A DNA stretch of 42,162 nucleotides from positions 1-42,162 of the forward strand of contig NZ_DATBTY010000081.1 in assembly GCF_036516575.1 (NCBI RefSeq), read 5' to 3'. This document shows, in pieces, positions 1-8,947 of this stretch; positions within the stretch are counted from its first letter, which is position 1, and each line of letters opens with the position of its first letter. The stretch is from Cerasibacillus sp036516575 (GTDB lineage Bacteria > Bacillota > Bacilli > Bacillales > Amphibacillaceae). The notes below the pieces were generated by a model. It saw only the letters and a list, made by a program, of their open reading frames with translations, made no database searches and was not told the origin of the DNA. The position numbers were made by a program, and so were the translations under genes.

Positions 1-605
1 ACAAACAGGATAACATCTTTTCGAGATTGCAGTTCTTGGATAAGTTGTTTCATACGTTCTTCAAACTGTCCACGAACTCCTGTGTTTGCAACTAAAGAAG
101 CAACATCAAGTAAGTAAACCTCTTTATTCATCAACTTAGCAGGGACATCACCTTGAACAATTTTTAAAGCTAATCCTTCTGCAATAGCTGTTTTACCTAC
201 ACCTGGTTCACCAATTAATACTGGGTTATTTTTATTCCTTCTGTTTAATGTTTCAATCACACGCTTGACCTCTTTGTCGCGTCCAATAACAGGGTCAATT
301 TGATTTTGACGAGCATCATCGGTTAGGTTTTTACCGAGTTGATCTAGTAAACCATTGCCTCGATTTGCTCGCTCTTTTGTCCGAGTTCCTGCTCCTTTAC
401 TTGCTCCATTACCTAGGAAAAACTGATTTGCAAAATCATTGTCATTTCCAAAGAAGGAATCTGAGAAGAATGATGTAGGATTAACCATTTTCCCTTGCAT
501 CTCTTTAAAGCATGATTGACAAAGATGTAATTCCGTACGTTCATGATTCAATTGCATGGCAACATTGACATTTGCTGGATTAACACCACATTTTTGACAT
601 TTCAT
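1..605 (-). CDS. clpE: ClpE, ATP-dependent Clp protease ATPase subunit (5' part only)
   Basis: HSP100/Clp AAA+ unfoldase that feeds substrates to ClpP in the cytoplasm; class III heat-shock gene in Bacillus. About 201 N-terminal residues are in the window and the rest lies past the left edge. The N-terminus has the ClpE-type zinc finger, with CxxC pairs at C3/C6 and C29/C32. A Gly/Asn-rich linker follows, then the first AAA+ module with DPVIGRD near residue 105 and the Walker A motif GEPGVGKT at about 132-139. The start is the ATG at 605, 8 nt after AGGAGG (614-619). Another in-frame ATG at 611 is only 2 nt from that site. The zinc finger and the CtsR operators upstream separate it from ClpC and ClpB. 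Confidence 0.93.
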   Translation of the reverse strand, partial: MKCQKCGVNPANVNVAMQLNHERTELHLCQSCFKEMQGKMVNPTSFFSDSFFGNDNDFANQFFLGNGASKGAGTRTKERANRGNGLLDQLGKNLTDDARQNQIDPVIGRDKEVKRVIETLNRRNKNNPVLIGEPGVGKTAIAEGLALKIVQGDVPAKLMNKEVYLLDVASLVANTGVRGQFEERMKQLIQELQSRKDVILF

Positions 606-722
606 ATACATTTCCTCCTGTTCATTAATTTAATCTATAATGTCTAATTACCTTGACTTATAAGACGTTTGACTTTAACTAATAACATTTGTTCTCAACT
701 TCTTCATGTAAGATGTTTTGAC

Positions 723-739
723 TTTGACTATCTTTGACC
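723..739 (-). promoter_or_regulatory. CtsR operator 1 of clpE
   Basis: Minus-strand GGTCAAAGATAGTCAAA matches the CtsR heptad direct repeat RGTCAAANANRGTCAAA at every position. A further AGTCAAA heptad overlaps it at 717-723, so three heptads are stacked at the transcription start. CtsR represses class III heat-shock genes in Firmicutes. Confidence 0.9.
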
Positions 740-749
740 TTCTGGCTTT

Positions 750-778
750 ATTATACTCTGACCTTATTTGACTTTCAA
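750..778 (-). promoter_or_regulatory. sigma-A promoter of clpE
   Basis: On the minus strand, TTGAAA (778-773), a 17-bp spacer and TATAAT (755-750). This matches the sigma-A consensus at 10 of 12 positions. Transcription would start near 743, giving a leader of about 135 nt before clpE. Both CtsR operators overlap or flank this promoter. Confidence 0.85.
757..773 (-). promoter_or_regulatory. CtsR operator 2 of clpE
   Basis: Minus-strand AGTCAAATAAGGTCAGA, one mismatch from the CtsR direct repeat. It fills the spacer between the -35 and -10 boxes, so bound CtsR would block RNA polymerase directly. More scattered TTTGACT/TTGACTT half-sites lie at 650-675. Confidence 0.8.
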
Positions 779-894
779 GTTGTTTGCTTGAAAAAAACTT
801 ATTATCCTGTTTATGCGGTATAATTCGGGAAATAGTGAGGGGTTACGTTGTGTTCATGTTTCAATTCAATCATATACAATGCGGAGACGAGATT

Positions 895-1240
895 GTATCT
901 TGCGTGTTGAAATTTCACCGCAATGTCTCGAGGGAATTTTTCGTGCGAGAGGACGCGTTGAGCCTTCAATGCGTTGTCTCGAGGCACTTTTTTCATACGA
1001 GAGGACGCGTTGAACCTTCAATACGTTGTCTCACGAGATTTTTTTCTTGCGAGAGGCTGTGTTGAGCCTTCAATACGGTGTCTCGTAAGATTTTTTTCAT
1101 ACGAGAGGACGCGTTGAACCTTCAATGCGTTGTCTCGAGGCACTTTTTTCATACGAGAGGACGCGTTGAAGCTCCAATGCGATGTCTCAGCATGAAATTC
1201 GCACGCGAGAGGCTGTGTTGAACCTCCTATAAAAGCTCTC
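895..1240. repeat. Tandem array of a 34-bp palindromic element, 52-bp period
   Basis: Six clear units begin at 947, 999, 1051, 1103, 1155 and 1207, exactly 52 bp apart; a degenerate seventh lies at 895-929. Each unit is an imperfect palindrome running from GAGAGGACGCGTTGA to TTCAATGCGTTGTCTC, about 16 paired positions with two wobbles and one mismatch. Units are separated by 18-bp linkers that usually contain a run of T. Linkers 981-998 and 1137-1154 are identical. Open frames here are repeat artefacts because 52 is not a multiple of three. Apart from this array, 780-1310 shows no gene. Confidence 0.9.
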
Positions 1241-1311
1241 AAGAGAATATATCAAAACGACCCTGTGCATTCGATACGATTAAATCTTTGAAATCGTTTA
1301 AATCAGTGACC

Positions 1312-1348
1312 AAAAAAAGCGAAGAAAACAATCACATTTTCTCCGCTT
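1312..1348 (-). terminator. Rho-independent terminator of the acyl-CoA synthetase gene
   Basis: Minus-strand stem AAGCGGAGAAAA paired with TTTTCTTCGCTT (one mismatch), followed by a run of T. It lies 41 nt past the stop codon. The stem resembles three other terminators in this window. Confidence 0.85.
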
Positions 1349-1389
1349 CATTAATTAAAAGTCATTTTACAACCTCTCCTACGTTCTAA

Positions 1390-2973
1390 TTAAAATTTCG
1401 CCTGTGCCTTTTCTTTATTTCGTAATGCAACACGACGAATTTTTCCAGAAGTCGTTTTTGGTAATTCTTTAATGAACTCAATTTTACGTGGGTATTTATA
1501 TGGTGCTGTCCGTTCTTTGACAAAATCTTGGAGTTCTTTTTTCAGTTGTTTTTTATCATCGTTTTTACCTTCTTTTAACACGATAAATGCCTTTACAACT
1601 GCTCCACGGATTTCATCTGGACTTGCAACAACAGCGCATTCCTGTACAGCTGGGTGTCTCACTAATGCATCTTCTACTTCAAAAGGTCCTATCGTATATC
1701 CAGAACTGATAATAATATCATCGTCCCTGCCTTCAAACCAGAAGTAGCCATCTTCATCTTTATACGCGCGGTCTCCTGTTACATAGTAATCTCCACGTCT
1801 TGACATTGCAGTACGTTCTGGATCTTTATAATATTCCTGAAAAAGTGCTGGGCTATCAAGTTTTACCGCGATATCACCCACAACTCCAACATCAACCACT
1901 TGTCCTAGGTCATCGATAATATTAACTTCATTTCCTGGAGTTGGTTTCCCCATTGACCCAGGCTTTAACTCCATATCTTTTGTAATACCTATAAGTAATG
2001 TGTTTTCCGTTTGACCGTAACCATCACGCACATCGACATTAAAATATTTATTGAATGTGTCAATCACTTCAACGTTTAGTGGCTCACCAGCCGATACAGC
2101 GCTACGTAATGTCGTTAAGTTATATTTCTCTAAGTCATTGACTTTTGCCATTAAACGATACTCGGTCGGTGTACAGCATAGAACTTGAATTTCTTCATCT
2201 TCGAGTAGTTGTAAATATTTCTCTGCATCAAAACGGCCGTTGTAGACAAAACCTGTTGCACCTGAACCTAAGACCGCTAAAAACGGACTCCATATCCATT
2301 TTTGCCAGCCTGGGCTAGCTGTTGCCCATACTTTATCGTCTTCCTGAATTCCTAACCAACTTTTTGCCACTGTCCGAAGATGAGCATATCCCCATGCATG
2401 CGTATGTACAACACCTTTAGGATGGCTCGTCGTTCCAGACGTGTACGGTAAAAAAGCGATATCGTCTTTTGTTGTTCTTCCACCAGATAATTGATCAGAA
2501 GCCTGTTCCTTTAATTCGTCTAAAAAAATCCATTCAGCCATGTCTTGACCAACAACTAGTTTAATTAGACTGTCATATTCATCTACTTCCTCAAACTGAT
2601 CGACATAAGGATAGTAACTGACAACACCGCGCACTTCTCCATGGCGAATTCGGTATTGTAAATCACTTGTCTTTAACATCTCAGAGCTTGGAATAATGAT
2701 AATGCCTGTTTTTAGTGCAGCTAAGTAAATTTCATAAGCGTCTATAACCCGAGGGACCATCACAAGGATCTTATCGCCTTTCTCTAATCCACTTTCAATG
2801 AAAGCGTTGCCAATTTTATTCACATTTTTTATGAGTTCTTGATATGTGACCTCTTTTTTATTGCCTTCATCGTCTAACCAAACCAAAGCTTTCTTTTCCG
2901 GATTTTCAGCATGTTTCTCAACTTCCATTGTCATATTATACGAGTCTGGTGCTACTAAATTTAATTGATTCAA
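1390..2973 (-). CDS. Acyl-CoA synthetase (AMP-forming, medium-chain/acetate type)
   Basis: Cytoplasmic adenylate-forming enzyme that activates a carboxylic acid with ATP and then transfers it to CoA. All core ANL motifs are visible: the phosphate loop TSGTTSHPKG, YGQTEN (A5), TGDRAYKDEDGYFWFEGRDDD (A7-A8 region) and the C-terminal PKTTSGKIRR carrying the catalytic lysine. The overall pattern resembles acetate/medium-chain acyl-CoA synthetases such as B. subtilis YtcI; the substrate cannot be read from sequence. I chose the TTG start at 2973 (MNQLNLVAP, 527 aa). It has AAGGAG 8 nt upstream, and the longer reading frame to 3021 would overlap the -10 box at 2999-3004. It is a single-gene unit, with its own terminator at 1312-1348. 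Confidence 0.85.
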   Translation of the reverse strand: MNQLNLVAPDSYNMTMEVEKHAENPEKKALVWLDDEGNKKEVTYQELIKNVNKIGNAFIESGLEKGDKILVMVPRVIDAYEIYLAALKTGIIIIPSSEMLKTSDLQYRIRHGEVRGVVSYYPYVDQFEEVDEYDSLIKLVVGQDMAEWIFLDELKEQASDQLSGGRTTKDDIAFLPYTSGTTSHPKGVVHTHAWGYAHLRTVAKSWLGIQEDDKVWATASPGWQKWIWSPFLAVLGSGATGFVYNGRFDAEKYLQLLEDEEIQVLCCTPTEYRLMAKVNDLEKYNLTTLRSAVSAGEPLNVEVIDTFNKYFNVDVRDGYGQTENTLLIGITKDMELKPGSMGKPTPGNEVNIIDDLGQVVDVGVVGDIAVKLDSPALFQEYYKDPERTAMSRRGDYYVTGDRAYKDEDGYFWFEGRDDDIIISSGYTIGPFEVEDALVRHPAVQECAVVASPDEIRGAVVKAFIVLKEGKNDDKKQLKKELQDFVKERTAPYKYPRKIEFIKELPKTTSGKIRRVALRNKEKAQAKF

Positions 2974-2998
2974 TTTATCCACTCCTTTTTTAGTTTTA

Positions 2999-3027
2999 AT
3001 TATATCAAATATTTTTAACATTTAAAA
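2999..3027 (-). promoter_or_regulatory. Probable promoter of the acyl-CoA synthetase gene
   Basis: A perfect TATAAT on the minus strand (3004-2999) with a weak TTTTAA -35 at 17-bp spacing. Transcription would begin near 2992, just upstream of the AAGGAG site at 2982-2987. This supports the TTG start rather than a longer protein. Confidence 0.5.
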
Positions 3028-3096
3028 CGATATGTTTTACTTTTTATAAGAAGGAATGATTAATTGTATCGTTGGTGAAGAAAACATATGTTATAA

Positions 3097-3724
3097 GTAA
3101 GATGTCATTTAAAAATTCAACTTGAAAATCAATTTAGAGAAAAATTAGTCATTGGGGGGCCTTCATCCATATGGAAGTTTAACCTTAACCGGAATATATT
3201 GAAGTTTCGGTTGAGTCATCCTGACATTGCTTTAGATTTAATGGCTCATACAAATGAAAATACAATACAAAAAGTGATCGATGAAATCATTGATGTAGGC
3301 ATTCTATTCTAAGCCATGTCACCCATTGATTAGCTCCGAATTGTTACAGGAAGATTCTTTTGTTCTAGTGGGGAGAGATAAGTCCAGGACGATCAATTTA
3401 CAATCATTAAATAGTGCACATTTTATATTTGTCGATTGGGGAAAACCTTTTATGAGTTGGTTTGATGAACGAGTAGGTCAACAATTTATTCCTGCATTTA
3501 AAATTAATCAAACAGCACTCGTGATTAATTACTTAATAAGCGGGGTTTTCTTTGGTTTTGTTCCAAAGTCTTTTGCTTTTCCGTATCTACAAAAAGGAGA
3601 AATCCATGAACCCCACCACGAATTTCCCTTTAAGTTTCCTGAATATAACATATATGTCATCTATCTAAAGAACAAGAAGGATAGTTTGACAACTAAACTA
3701 GGCCTTGAACTATTAGTAATCTAA
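3097..3724 (+). pseudogene. Decayed LysR-family regulator (effector domain only, frameshifted)
   Basis: Two frames together encode a LysR-type substrate-binding domain. Frame 1 (from 3097 to the TAA at 3310) reads ...KLVIGGPSSIWKFNLN... IIDVGILF. After a one-base shift at about 3301-3310 the next frame continues KPCHPLISSELLQEDSFVLVG and runs to 3724, including the typical DWGKPFMSWFDERV segment. The N-terminal winged-helix DNA-binding domain and its start codon are missing; a stop at 3094 closes the frame upstream. Frameshift plus truncation make it a remnant rather than a working regulator. It lies divergently upstream of the acyl-CoA synthetase gene, which it may once have controlled (inference). 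Confidence 0.8.
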
Positions 3725-3753
3725 ATATTCACACTCTTTATCATATTACTTTC

Positions 3754-4542
3754 TCATTCTAACCCAAGGATAAAATGAGGCAACATATCTTTCATTAATA
3801 AGTCGTCCAAGCTTTTAAATGTATAGCCTTGTTTTTTTAACTCTTTTATCATTTTTGATAAAGCTGTTGCATTATCGGAGGAAACTGCATGCAATAAAAT
3901 AATTGCCCCTGGATGGATTTGTTTCATGACTTCATCATAGGCATAGCGCCATCCCTTTTGTTCATTAAGATTCCAATCGCGAAAGGCAACAGACCAAAAC
4001 ACGTGAATATAACCGAGTTCCGTCGCCCATTTTAATGTGTTATCATCAAAGGTACCTCGCGGGGGGCGAAGATATTTTAGAGATTGTTTCGTTCCGGTTA
4101 TTTCATTAACTGCCTTGTCTAGCTTAATCAATTCATAAGCCATTTCTGTTTTAGACATGGTTGTAAAATCTGGATGTGTATACGAATGATTCCCAATAAT
4201 ATGCCCTTCTTTCACCATCCGTTTGATCAAATCTGACGCTGTTTTGACATAATGCCCCGTTACAAAAAAGGTTGCCGGAACTTTTTCCTTTTTTAATACA
4301 TCTAAAATATCAGCCGTATAGCCTTGTTCGTAGCCGTTATCAAATGTTAAGTAGATATACTTTTCACCTGATAAATCGGCATAATAAGCATCATATGGCT
4401 GTATCATTTCACCGTATTTTCCAACATCGGGAAGTTTATTATCATTATTTTTCTTATAACCCCAACCGTAACCACTTGCTTGTTCAATTGGGAAGCTAAT
4501 CATTAATATAAAACTGAAGAACAAAAGGCGTAGAGCACGCAA
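3754..4542 (-). CDS. pdaA: PdaA-type polysaccharide deacetylase (muramic-delta-lactam synthesis)
   Basis: N-deacetylase of the carbohydrate esterase 4 family that, in spore formers, removes acetyl groups from muramic acid so the delta-lactam of spore cortex can form. Visible motifs: TFDNGYE (motif 1; the Asn in place of the second Asp is characteristic of PdaA), HSYTHPD with the metal histidines (motif 2), LRPPRG (motif 3), WSVAFRDWN (motif 4) and ILLHAVS (motif 5). The N-terminal hydrophobic stretch RLLFFSFILMISFPI is a signal peptide, consistent with action outside the membrane. The start is taken as TTG at 4542, 9 nt after AAAGGA; a TTG at 4551 abuts the ribosome site. About 262 aa, the usual PdaA size. 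Confidence 0.9.
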   Translation of the reverse strand: MRALRLLFFSFILMISFPIEQASGYGWGYKKNNDNKLPDVGKYGEMIQPYDAYYADLSGEKYIYLTFDNGYEQGYTADILDVLKKEKVPATFFVTGHYVKTASDLIKRMVKEGHIIGNHSYTHPDFTTMSKTEMAYELIKLDKAVNEITGTKQSLKYLRPPRGTFDDNTLKWATELGYIHVFWSVAFRDWNLNEQKGWRYAYDEVMKQIHPGAIILLHAVSSDNATALSKMIKELKKQGYTFKSLDDLLMKDMLPHFILGLE

Positions 4543-4615
4543 TTCAATCAATCCTTTTTTCCTTATGTTCCCCTATGGAAAATGAAATATGCTATTAAAT
4601 GCGTTTCAGAAAACG

Positions 4616-4657
4616 AAAAAACAAGATGGAAACAAAACTCATTCCATCTTGTTTTTT
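4616..4657 (-). terminator. Terminator of the glcD-glcF operon
   Basis: Stem ACAAGATGGAA / TTCCATCTTGT with a 9-10 nt loop, flanked by A-runs and T-runs on both sides. It could terminate in both directions, but only the leftward glcF reads into it. Confidence 0.9.
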
Positions 4658-4665
4658 GGCAAATT

Positions 4666-5997
4666 TTATTCATTCGCTTTTTCATATGCTTCCAGTAAGA
4701 AATCTACAATGTGAACGGCCTGCATTTCTTCACTTAAGCCTTCTTTTTCAATCCCGAGTTTCATCTGTAAGAGACAGCCTGGATTGGCTGTGACAATCGT
4801 CTTCGCTTTTGTCTTCTTAGCTTGTTTCATTTTGTAATCTAAGATTTGCATAGACATTTCCGCTTCAACGAGATTATAAATTCCCGCCGAACCACAACAA
4901 CGATCAGCATCTTTCATTTCAACATATTGAACACCAGCAATTGATTTTAAAAGCTCGCGTGGTTCAATAAACGTTTGTTGACCATTTTTTAAATGACATG
5001 AATCTTGATACGTGACAATCTGCTTATTTAACTGAAGTGGTCGTTTATGGAAATCCAATTCAACTAATACACTCGTAATATCTTTTATTTTATTTGCAAA
5101 TGCTTCTGCACGGTCATGCCATTCTGGGTCATCTTTTAATAAATGACCATATTCAACGAGAAAGGCACCACAACCTCCTGCATTTGTAATAATATAATCA
5201 ACTTCAGCTTGTTCAAATGCTTCAATATTTCGCTTGGCCATTTCTCTTGCATAGTCGACTTCCCCACTATGACCATGAAGTGCACCACAACAACTTTGCG
5301 TTTCTGGGATAACAATTTCACATCCAGCATATTGAAGCAGTTTGGTCGTTGCATCATTTGTCGGCATGAACATCGTATCCATTAGACATCCTGAGAAGAA
5401 AGCGACTTTTTTCGTTTTCTTCTCTGTCAATGGCATGAGATGATGTGGGCGATTTTTCATTTCTATTCTTTTTGGTACTTCTGGTAAGACACGTTCCATC
5501 ACGCGCATATTCTCTGGCAACAGCTTCATAATCCCAGTCGCCCGTGCTAATGTTTGGGCTCCAGAACGTTGATAAAATCGTAACAATCCAGTTAAACCGA
5601 TCATGCGATTATGATGCGGAAACACATTTTTTAAAAAGGCGTTACGCATGAATTTTTCTATAAATGATTGCTTATTCGCTTGATAAATCGCATCTCTTGC
5701 CTGTTCTAATAGTTGACCAAACTTAACACCTGATGGACAAACTGTTTCACAAGCTCGACAGCCTAAGCATAAATCAATTGACGCCTTTACTTCTTCACTA
5801 GGCTCAATTATACCGTCGACAAGTCCTTTCATTATAGCAATGCGACCACGTGGCGAATGGACTTCATCTTGCCCTGTTTCTATATATGTTGGACAACTTG
5901 GCAAACAGAATCCACAGCGTGTACAGTTCATGAGTTCGTCATAATCCATTTTCTCTTTAAATGCTTGTTGTATGCGTTCTTTCTCTAAAACATCCAT
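4666..5997 (-). CDS. glcF: Glycolate oxidase iron-sulfur subunit GlcF
   Basis: Electron-transfer subunit of membrane-associated glycolate (or other 2-hydroxyacid) oxidase, passing electrons from the FAD subunit GlcD to the respiratory chain. Two 4Fe-4S motifs are seen: C25xxC28xxC31xxxCP and CLGCRACETVCP. Two cysteine-rich CCG domains follow, with GCLMD...CCGALHGHSG and CHLKNG...CCGSAGIYN. 443 aa is close to the family norm. Its ATG overlaps the glcD stop by one base (TAATG), so the two are translationally coupled. The terminator at 4616-4657 ends the unit. Confidence 0.9.
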   Translation of the reverse strand: MDVLEKERIQQAFKEKMDYDELMNCTRCGFCLPSCPTYIETGQDEVHSPRGRIAIMKGLVDGIIEPSEEVKASIDLCLGCRACETVCPSGVKFGQLLEQARDAIYQANKQSFIEKFMRNAFLKNVFPHHNRMIGLTGLLRFYQRSGAQTLARATGIMKLLPENMRVMERVLPEVPKRIEMKNRPHHLMPLTEKKTKKVAFFSGCLMDTMFMPTNDATTKLLQYAGCEIVIPETQSCCGALHGHSGEVDYAREMAKRNIEAFEQAEVDYIITNAGGCGAFLVEYGHLLKDDPEWHDRAEAFANKIKDITSVLVELDFHKRPLQLNKQIVTYQDSCHLKNGQQTFIEPRELLKSIAGVQYVEMKDADRCCGSAGIYNLVEAEMSMQILDYKMKQAKKTKAKTIVTANPGCLLQMKLGIEKEGLSEEMQAVHIVDFLLEAYEKANE

Positions 5998-7418
5998 TAT
6001 TGTTCATTCACCCGACTTTCTTCTTCATGTTGTTGCACGAATATTTTGCCTGGATTTAATATGTTGTTTGGATCGAGTGCCTTTTTAATTTGGCGCATGA
6101 CTTCAAGACCTGCTTCTCCAACTTTTAAATGTAAATATGGAAGCTTCATTACACCAACACCATGTTCTCCAGTAATGGTGCCACCTAATTCAATCGCTTT
6201 TTCAAAGATTTCTGCAAAGGCTTTCTCAACGCGTTCGATTTCTTCTTGATTGCGTGCATCTGTTAAACAAGTCGGATGAAGATTTCCATCACCCGCATGA
6301 CCAAATGTGCAAATCGTTAGTTGATATTTATTAGCTATTTCAGTGATTGCCCGAACCATATTCGCTATTTCTGAGCGTGGAACGGTGGCATCTTCGAGAA
6401 TGGTCGTTGGCTTCAGACGTGACAATGCAGACAGAGCCGTCCGTCTGGCGGCTGTTAATTTCTCTGCATCTTGTTCTGTCTTTGCTACTGATACATCGAA
6501 CGCACGATTTTCCCGACAAAGTTCAGCCATTTTTTTCATATCGCGCTCCACTATTTCTGGTGCACCGTCTTGTTCAATGAGTAAAACAGCCTTTGCTTCT
6601 GTCGGTAATCCTATTTTGGCAAAATCCTCTACTACTTTTAATGTCGCTTGATCTAAAAATTCTAAAGTAGCTGGAATAATTCGATTGGCAATAATCGCTG
6701 AAACCGATTCGGCTGCTGCTTCTAAATCAGAATATAAAGCGAGCATCGTCTTCTTCGTTTCCGGTTGTGGGATTAATTTTAATGTCGCTTCAGTAATGAC
6801 ACCTAATGTCCCTTCTGAACCGACGATTAAGCGCGTTAAATCATAGCCAGCAACATCTTTTGCTAGTTTTCCACCGGTTCTAATGATGTCACCATTTGCT
6901 AAAACAACTTCTAATCCCATGACATAATCACGTGTAACACCATATTTTAATCCACGTAATCCTCCTGAATTCTCGCTAATATTTCCACCGATTTGTGAAA
7001 TATGCATGGAACCTGGATCCGGGGGATAAAATAAACCAACTTCTAGAGCACGGTCATTGATTTCTTTTGTAAACACACCTGGTTGGACGGTCATCGTTAA
7101 ATTTTCTTCATCGGTTTCCAATATTTGATTCATGTGCTTAAATAATAGGACGATACCACCTTTAATCGGTGTTGTTCCTGCACATAGATTCGTTCCTGAA
7201 CCACGTGGTACAATTGGAATACGATATTGATTACAAATCGAGACAATATCAGCGACTTCCTCTGTATTTCTTGGTGCTATTACCGCATCAGGCATCGCTT
7301 GATATTGTGGTGTTGAATCATATGAATAAGCTAGTAAACTCGCTTGATTGGTTTCGACATTCTCTTTTCCAACAATATCATAAAACTTCGCAATGATTTC
7401 TTGATTAAGCATATGCAT
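5997..7418 (-). CDS. glcD: Glycolate oxidase FAD subunit GlcD
   Basis: FAD-linked 2-hydroxyacid dehydrogenase that oxidises glycolate to glyoxylate in a complex with GlcF. An N-terminal PCMH-type FAD domain contains IVPRGSGTNLCAG and PPDPGSMHISQIGGNISENSGG segments (quoted in parts). The C-terminal FAD-oxidase domain ends with TICTFGHAGDGNLHP, ITGEHGVGVMK and DPNNILNPGKIF. 473 aa, typical of GlcD. Two ATGs (7418 and 7412) lie behind AAGGATGGGG and either could be used. No separate glcE gene is present, as in B. subtilis ysfC-ysfD. The natural substrate could be another 2-hydroxyacid. Confidence 0.88.
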   Translation of the reverse strand: MHMLNQEIIAKFYDIVGKENVETNQASLLAYSYDSTPQYQAMPDAVIAPRNTEEVADIVSICNQYRIPIVPRGSGTNLCAGTTPIKGGIVLLFKHMNQILETDEENLTMTVQPGVFTKEINDRALEVGLFYPPDPGSMHISQIGGNISENSGGLRGLKYGVTRDYVMGLEVVLANGDIIRTGGKLAKDVAGYDLTRLIVGSEGTLGVITEATLKLIPQPETKKTMLALYSDLEAAAESVSAIIANRIIPATLEFLDQATLKVVEDFAKIGLPTEAKAVLLIEQDGAPEIVERDMKKMAELCRENRAFDVSVAKTEQDAEKLTAARRTALSALSRLKPTTILEDATVPRSEIANMVRAITEIANKYQLTICTFGHAGDGNLHPTCLTDARNQEEIERVEKAFAEIFEKAIELGGTITGEHGVGVMKLPYLHLKVGEAGLEVMRQIKKALDPNNILNPGKIFVQQHEEESRVNEQ

Positions 7419-7560
7419 TCCCCATCCTTAACATATTAGGCATCTTCTATGATGATGTATGTGCTATTTCAATTCAGTTGTATAAATAATTCATTTTATT
7501 TTTCATCTCATGTACTATTATTTTAATTGAAAATAGAATAATAAGGAAGGGTTAAAACAA

Positions 7561-7604
7561 AACAAAATCACTTTCTCTATGCATTTTGAGAAAGTGATTT
7601 ATTA
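7561..7604 (-). terminator. Terminator of the Na+/H+ antiporter-family gene
   Basis: Perfect 12-bp stem AATCACTTTCTC / GAGAAAGTGATT (7566-7577 with 7588-7599), followed by a T-rich tail on the minus strand. It lies immediately after the stop at 7607. Confidence 0.9.
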
Positions 7605-7606
7605 AT

Positions 7607-8917
7607 TTACAACACCATTGCTGCAATCAATCCAAAAATAAATAATGGAATATTGAAGTGGATAAACGTTGGAACACACGTATCCCATATATGGTTATGC
7701 TTCCCATCGGCATTTAATCCTGATGTTGGTCCAAGGGTACTGTCAGATGCTGGTGATCCTGCATCACCAAGTGCGCCAGCTGTTCCTATAAGTGAAGCGG
7801 TTGCTAATGGTGAAAAGCCGGCTGTTGTTAAAATCGGTACAAATAGAGCGGCAATAATTGGAATTGTACCAAAAGATGAACCTATCCCCATTGTAATGAC
7901 AAGCCCGACCAGCAATAATACAAAAGCAATCATTAACTTGCTCCCACTTAATAATCCAGATGAAGCTTCAACTAGAGCATCTACAGCCCCGGTTTTTTGT
8001 AAAATATTTCCGAATCCACTTGCTACTAACATAACGAATGCGATTGTCCCCATCATCGATACACCTTCTGCGACGATCTTATCACCATTTTTATACGGAA
8101 CGACTAAGAAAATAAACATTAAAATAAGCCCCATCAAAGCTCCTGCAATTAAATTTTTCGTTATAATTTGAACAATTAATGCGGCAACAATAGCGACTAA
8201 TGTTAATGCATGTTGGCGATTAAAAGTAATGTTTTTGCTATCTGGGACATTGATAGCCCTAGCAGCACCACCTGCTCCTGGAATCGCATCTCTTTCTTTA
8301 CGATATGTGAAAAACACAGCGATTAAGAGGCCTAAAACCATACCTAATCCTGGAATAATCATCGATAGTGCTGCTTCTTTCATTGTTAGCTCAGCACCAT
8401 TTTGTACCATCCCATTAACAATCGTTTCGTGGAATATTAAACCGAATCCAGCTGGTACGACCATATAGGGTGTCTTTAAACCAAATGTTAATGCTGTTGC
8501 AACAGCTCGACGGTCAAGACGCATCTCATCAAATAACTTTAATAATGGTGGAATTAAAATTGGAATAAAAGCGATATGAACTGGAACCAAGTTTTGTGAT
8601 AAAGATGCGACACCTGCTATTGTCAGAACAAGCATTGTTTTTTTCCCTGTTAAAACTCTGATTAAAAACTTAACTAAAACAGTCGTAATTCCCGTATAAC
8701 TAATTGCTACAGCAAAGGCACCTAGTAAAATATAACTCAATGCGGTATTGGCTTGTCCACCCATTCCTGCAACAAGCATTTCAATCGATTCAACGATTGA
8801 TAGGTCGGACATAACACCAGCCGTAAGTGCAGCAATAATAATAGCAATAATCACATTAACGCGTAACAAACTTAAAATCGTCATGACCAAAACAGATACA
8901 ATAACGACCCATTCCAT
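7607..8917 (-). CDS. Na+/H+ antiporter-family membrane carrier (YuiF-like)
   Basis: Polytopic inner-membrane protein of 436 aa with roughly 11-12 hydrophobic segments. It has the arrangement of the Na_H_antiporter family, with an N-terminal Na_H_antiport_2-like part and the C-terminal GSSFGTIPIIAALFVPI and GDAGSPASDSTLGPTSGLNADG segments. It resembles B. subtilis YuiF, which is annotated as a possible amino-acid or cation carrier. Actual substrate is unknown. GGGGAG precedes the ATG. It is a single-gene unit between the promoter/operator at 8948-8991 and the terminator at 7561-7604. Confidence 0.75.
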   Translation of the reverse strand: MEWVVIVSVLVMTILSLLRVNVIIAIIIAALTAGVMSDLSIVESIEMLVAGMGGQANTALSYILLGAFAVAISYTGITTVLVKFLIRVLTGKKTMLVLTIAGVASLSQNLVPVHIAFIPILIPPLLKLFDEMRLDRRAVATALTFGLKTPYMVVPAGFGLIFHETIVNGMVQNGAELTMKEAALSMIIPGLGMVLGLLIAVFFTYRKERDAIPGAGGAARAINVPDSKNITFNRQHALTLVAIVAALIVQIITKNLIAGALMGLILMFIFLVVPYKNGDKIVAEGVSMMGTIAFVMLVASGFGNILQKTGAVDALVEASSGLLSGSKLMIAFVLLLVGLVITMGIGSSFGTIPIIAALFVPILTTAGFSPLATASLIGTAGALGDAGSPASDSTLGPTSGLNADGKHNHIWDTCVPTFIHFNIPLFIFGLIAAMVL

Positions 8918-8947
8918 TTTATTTCTCCCCTGTCAAAAAACATTTAT

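Noticed and set aside
895..1240. CRISPR array
   Set aside because: The 52-bp phasing resembles repeat-spacer units, but the 18-bp linkers are conserved and two are identical. The palindromes diverge and no cas gene is present.
784..1242. Short ORFs in the repeat array on both strands
   Set aside because: They are generated by the repeats; the 52-bp period shifts frame at every unit and no ribosome site fits.
1289..1302. cre-like site TGAAATCGTTTAAA
   Set aside because: 13 of 14 match, but it lies downstream of a terminator with no promoter near it. Chance is the simplest explanation.
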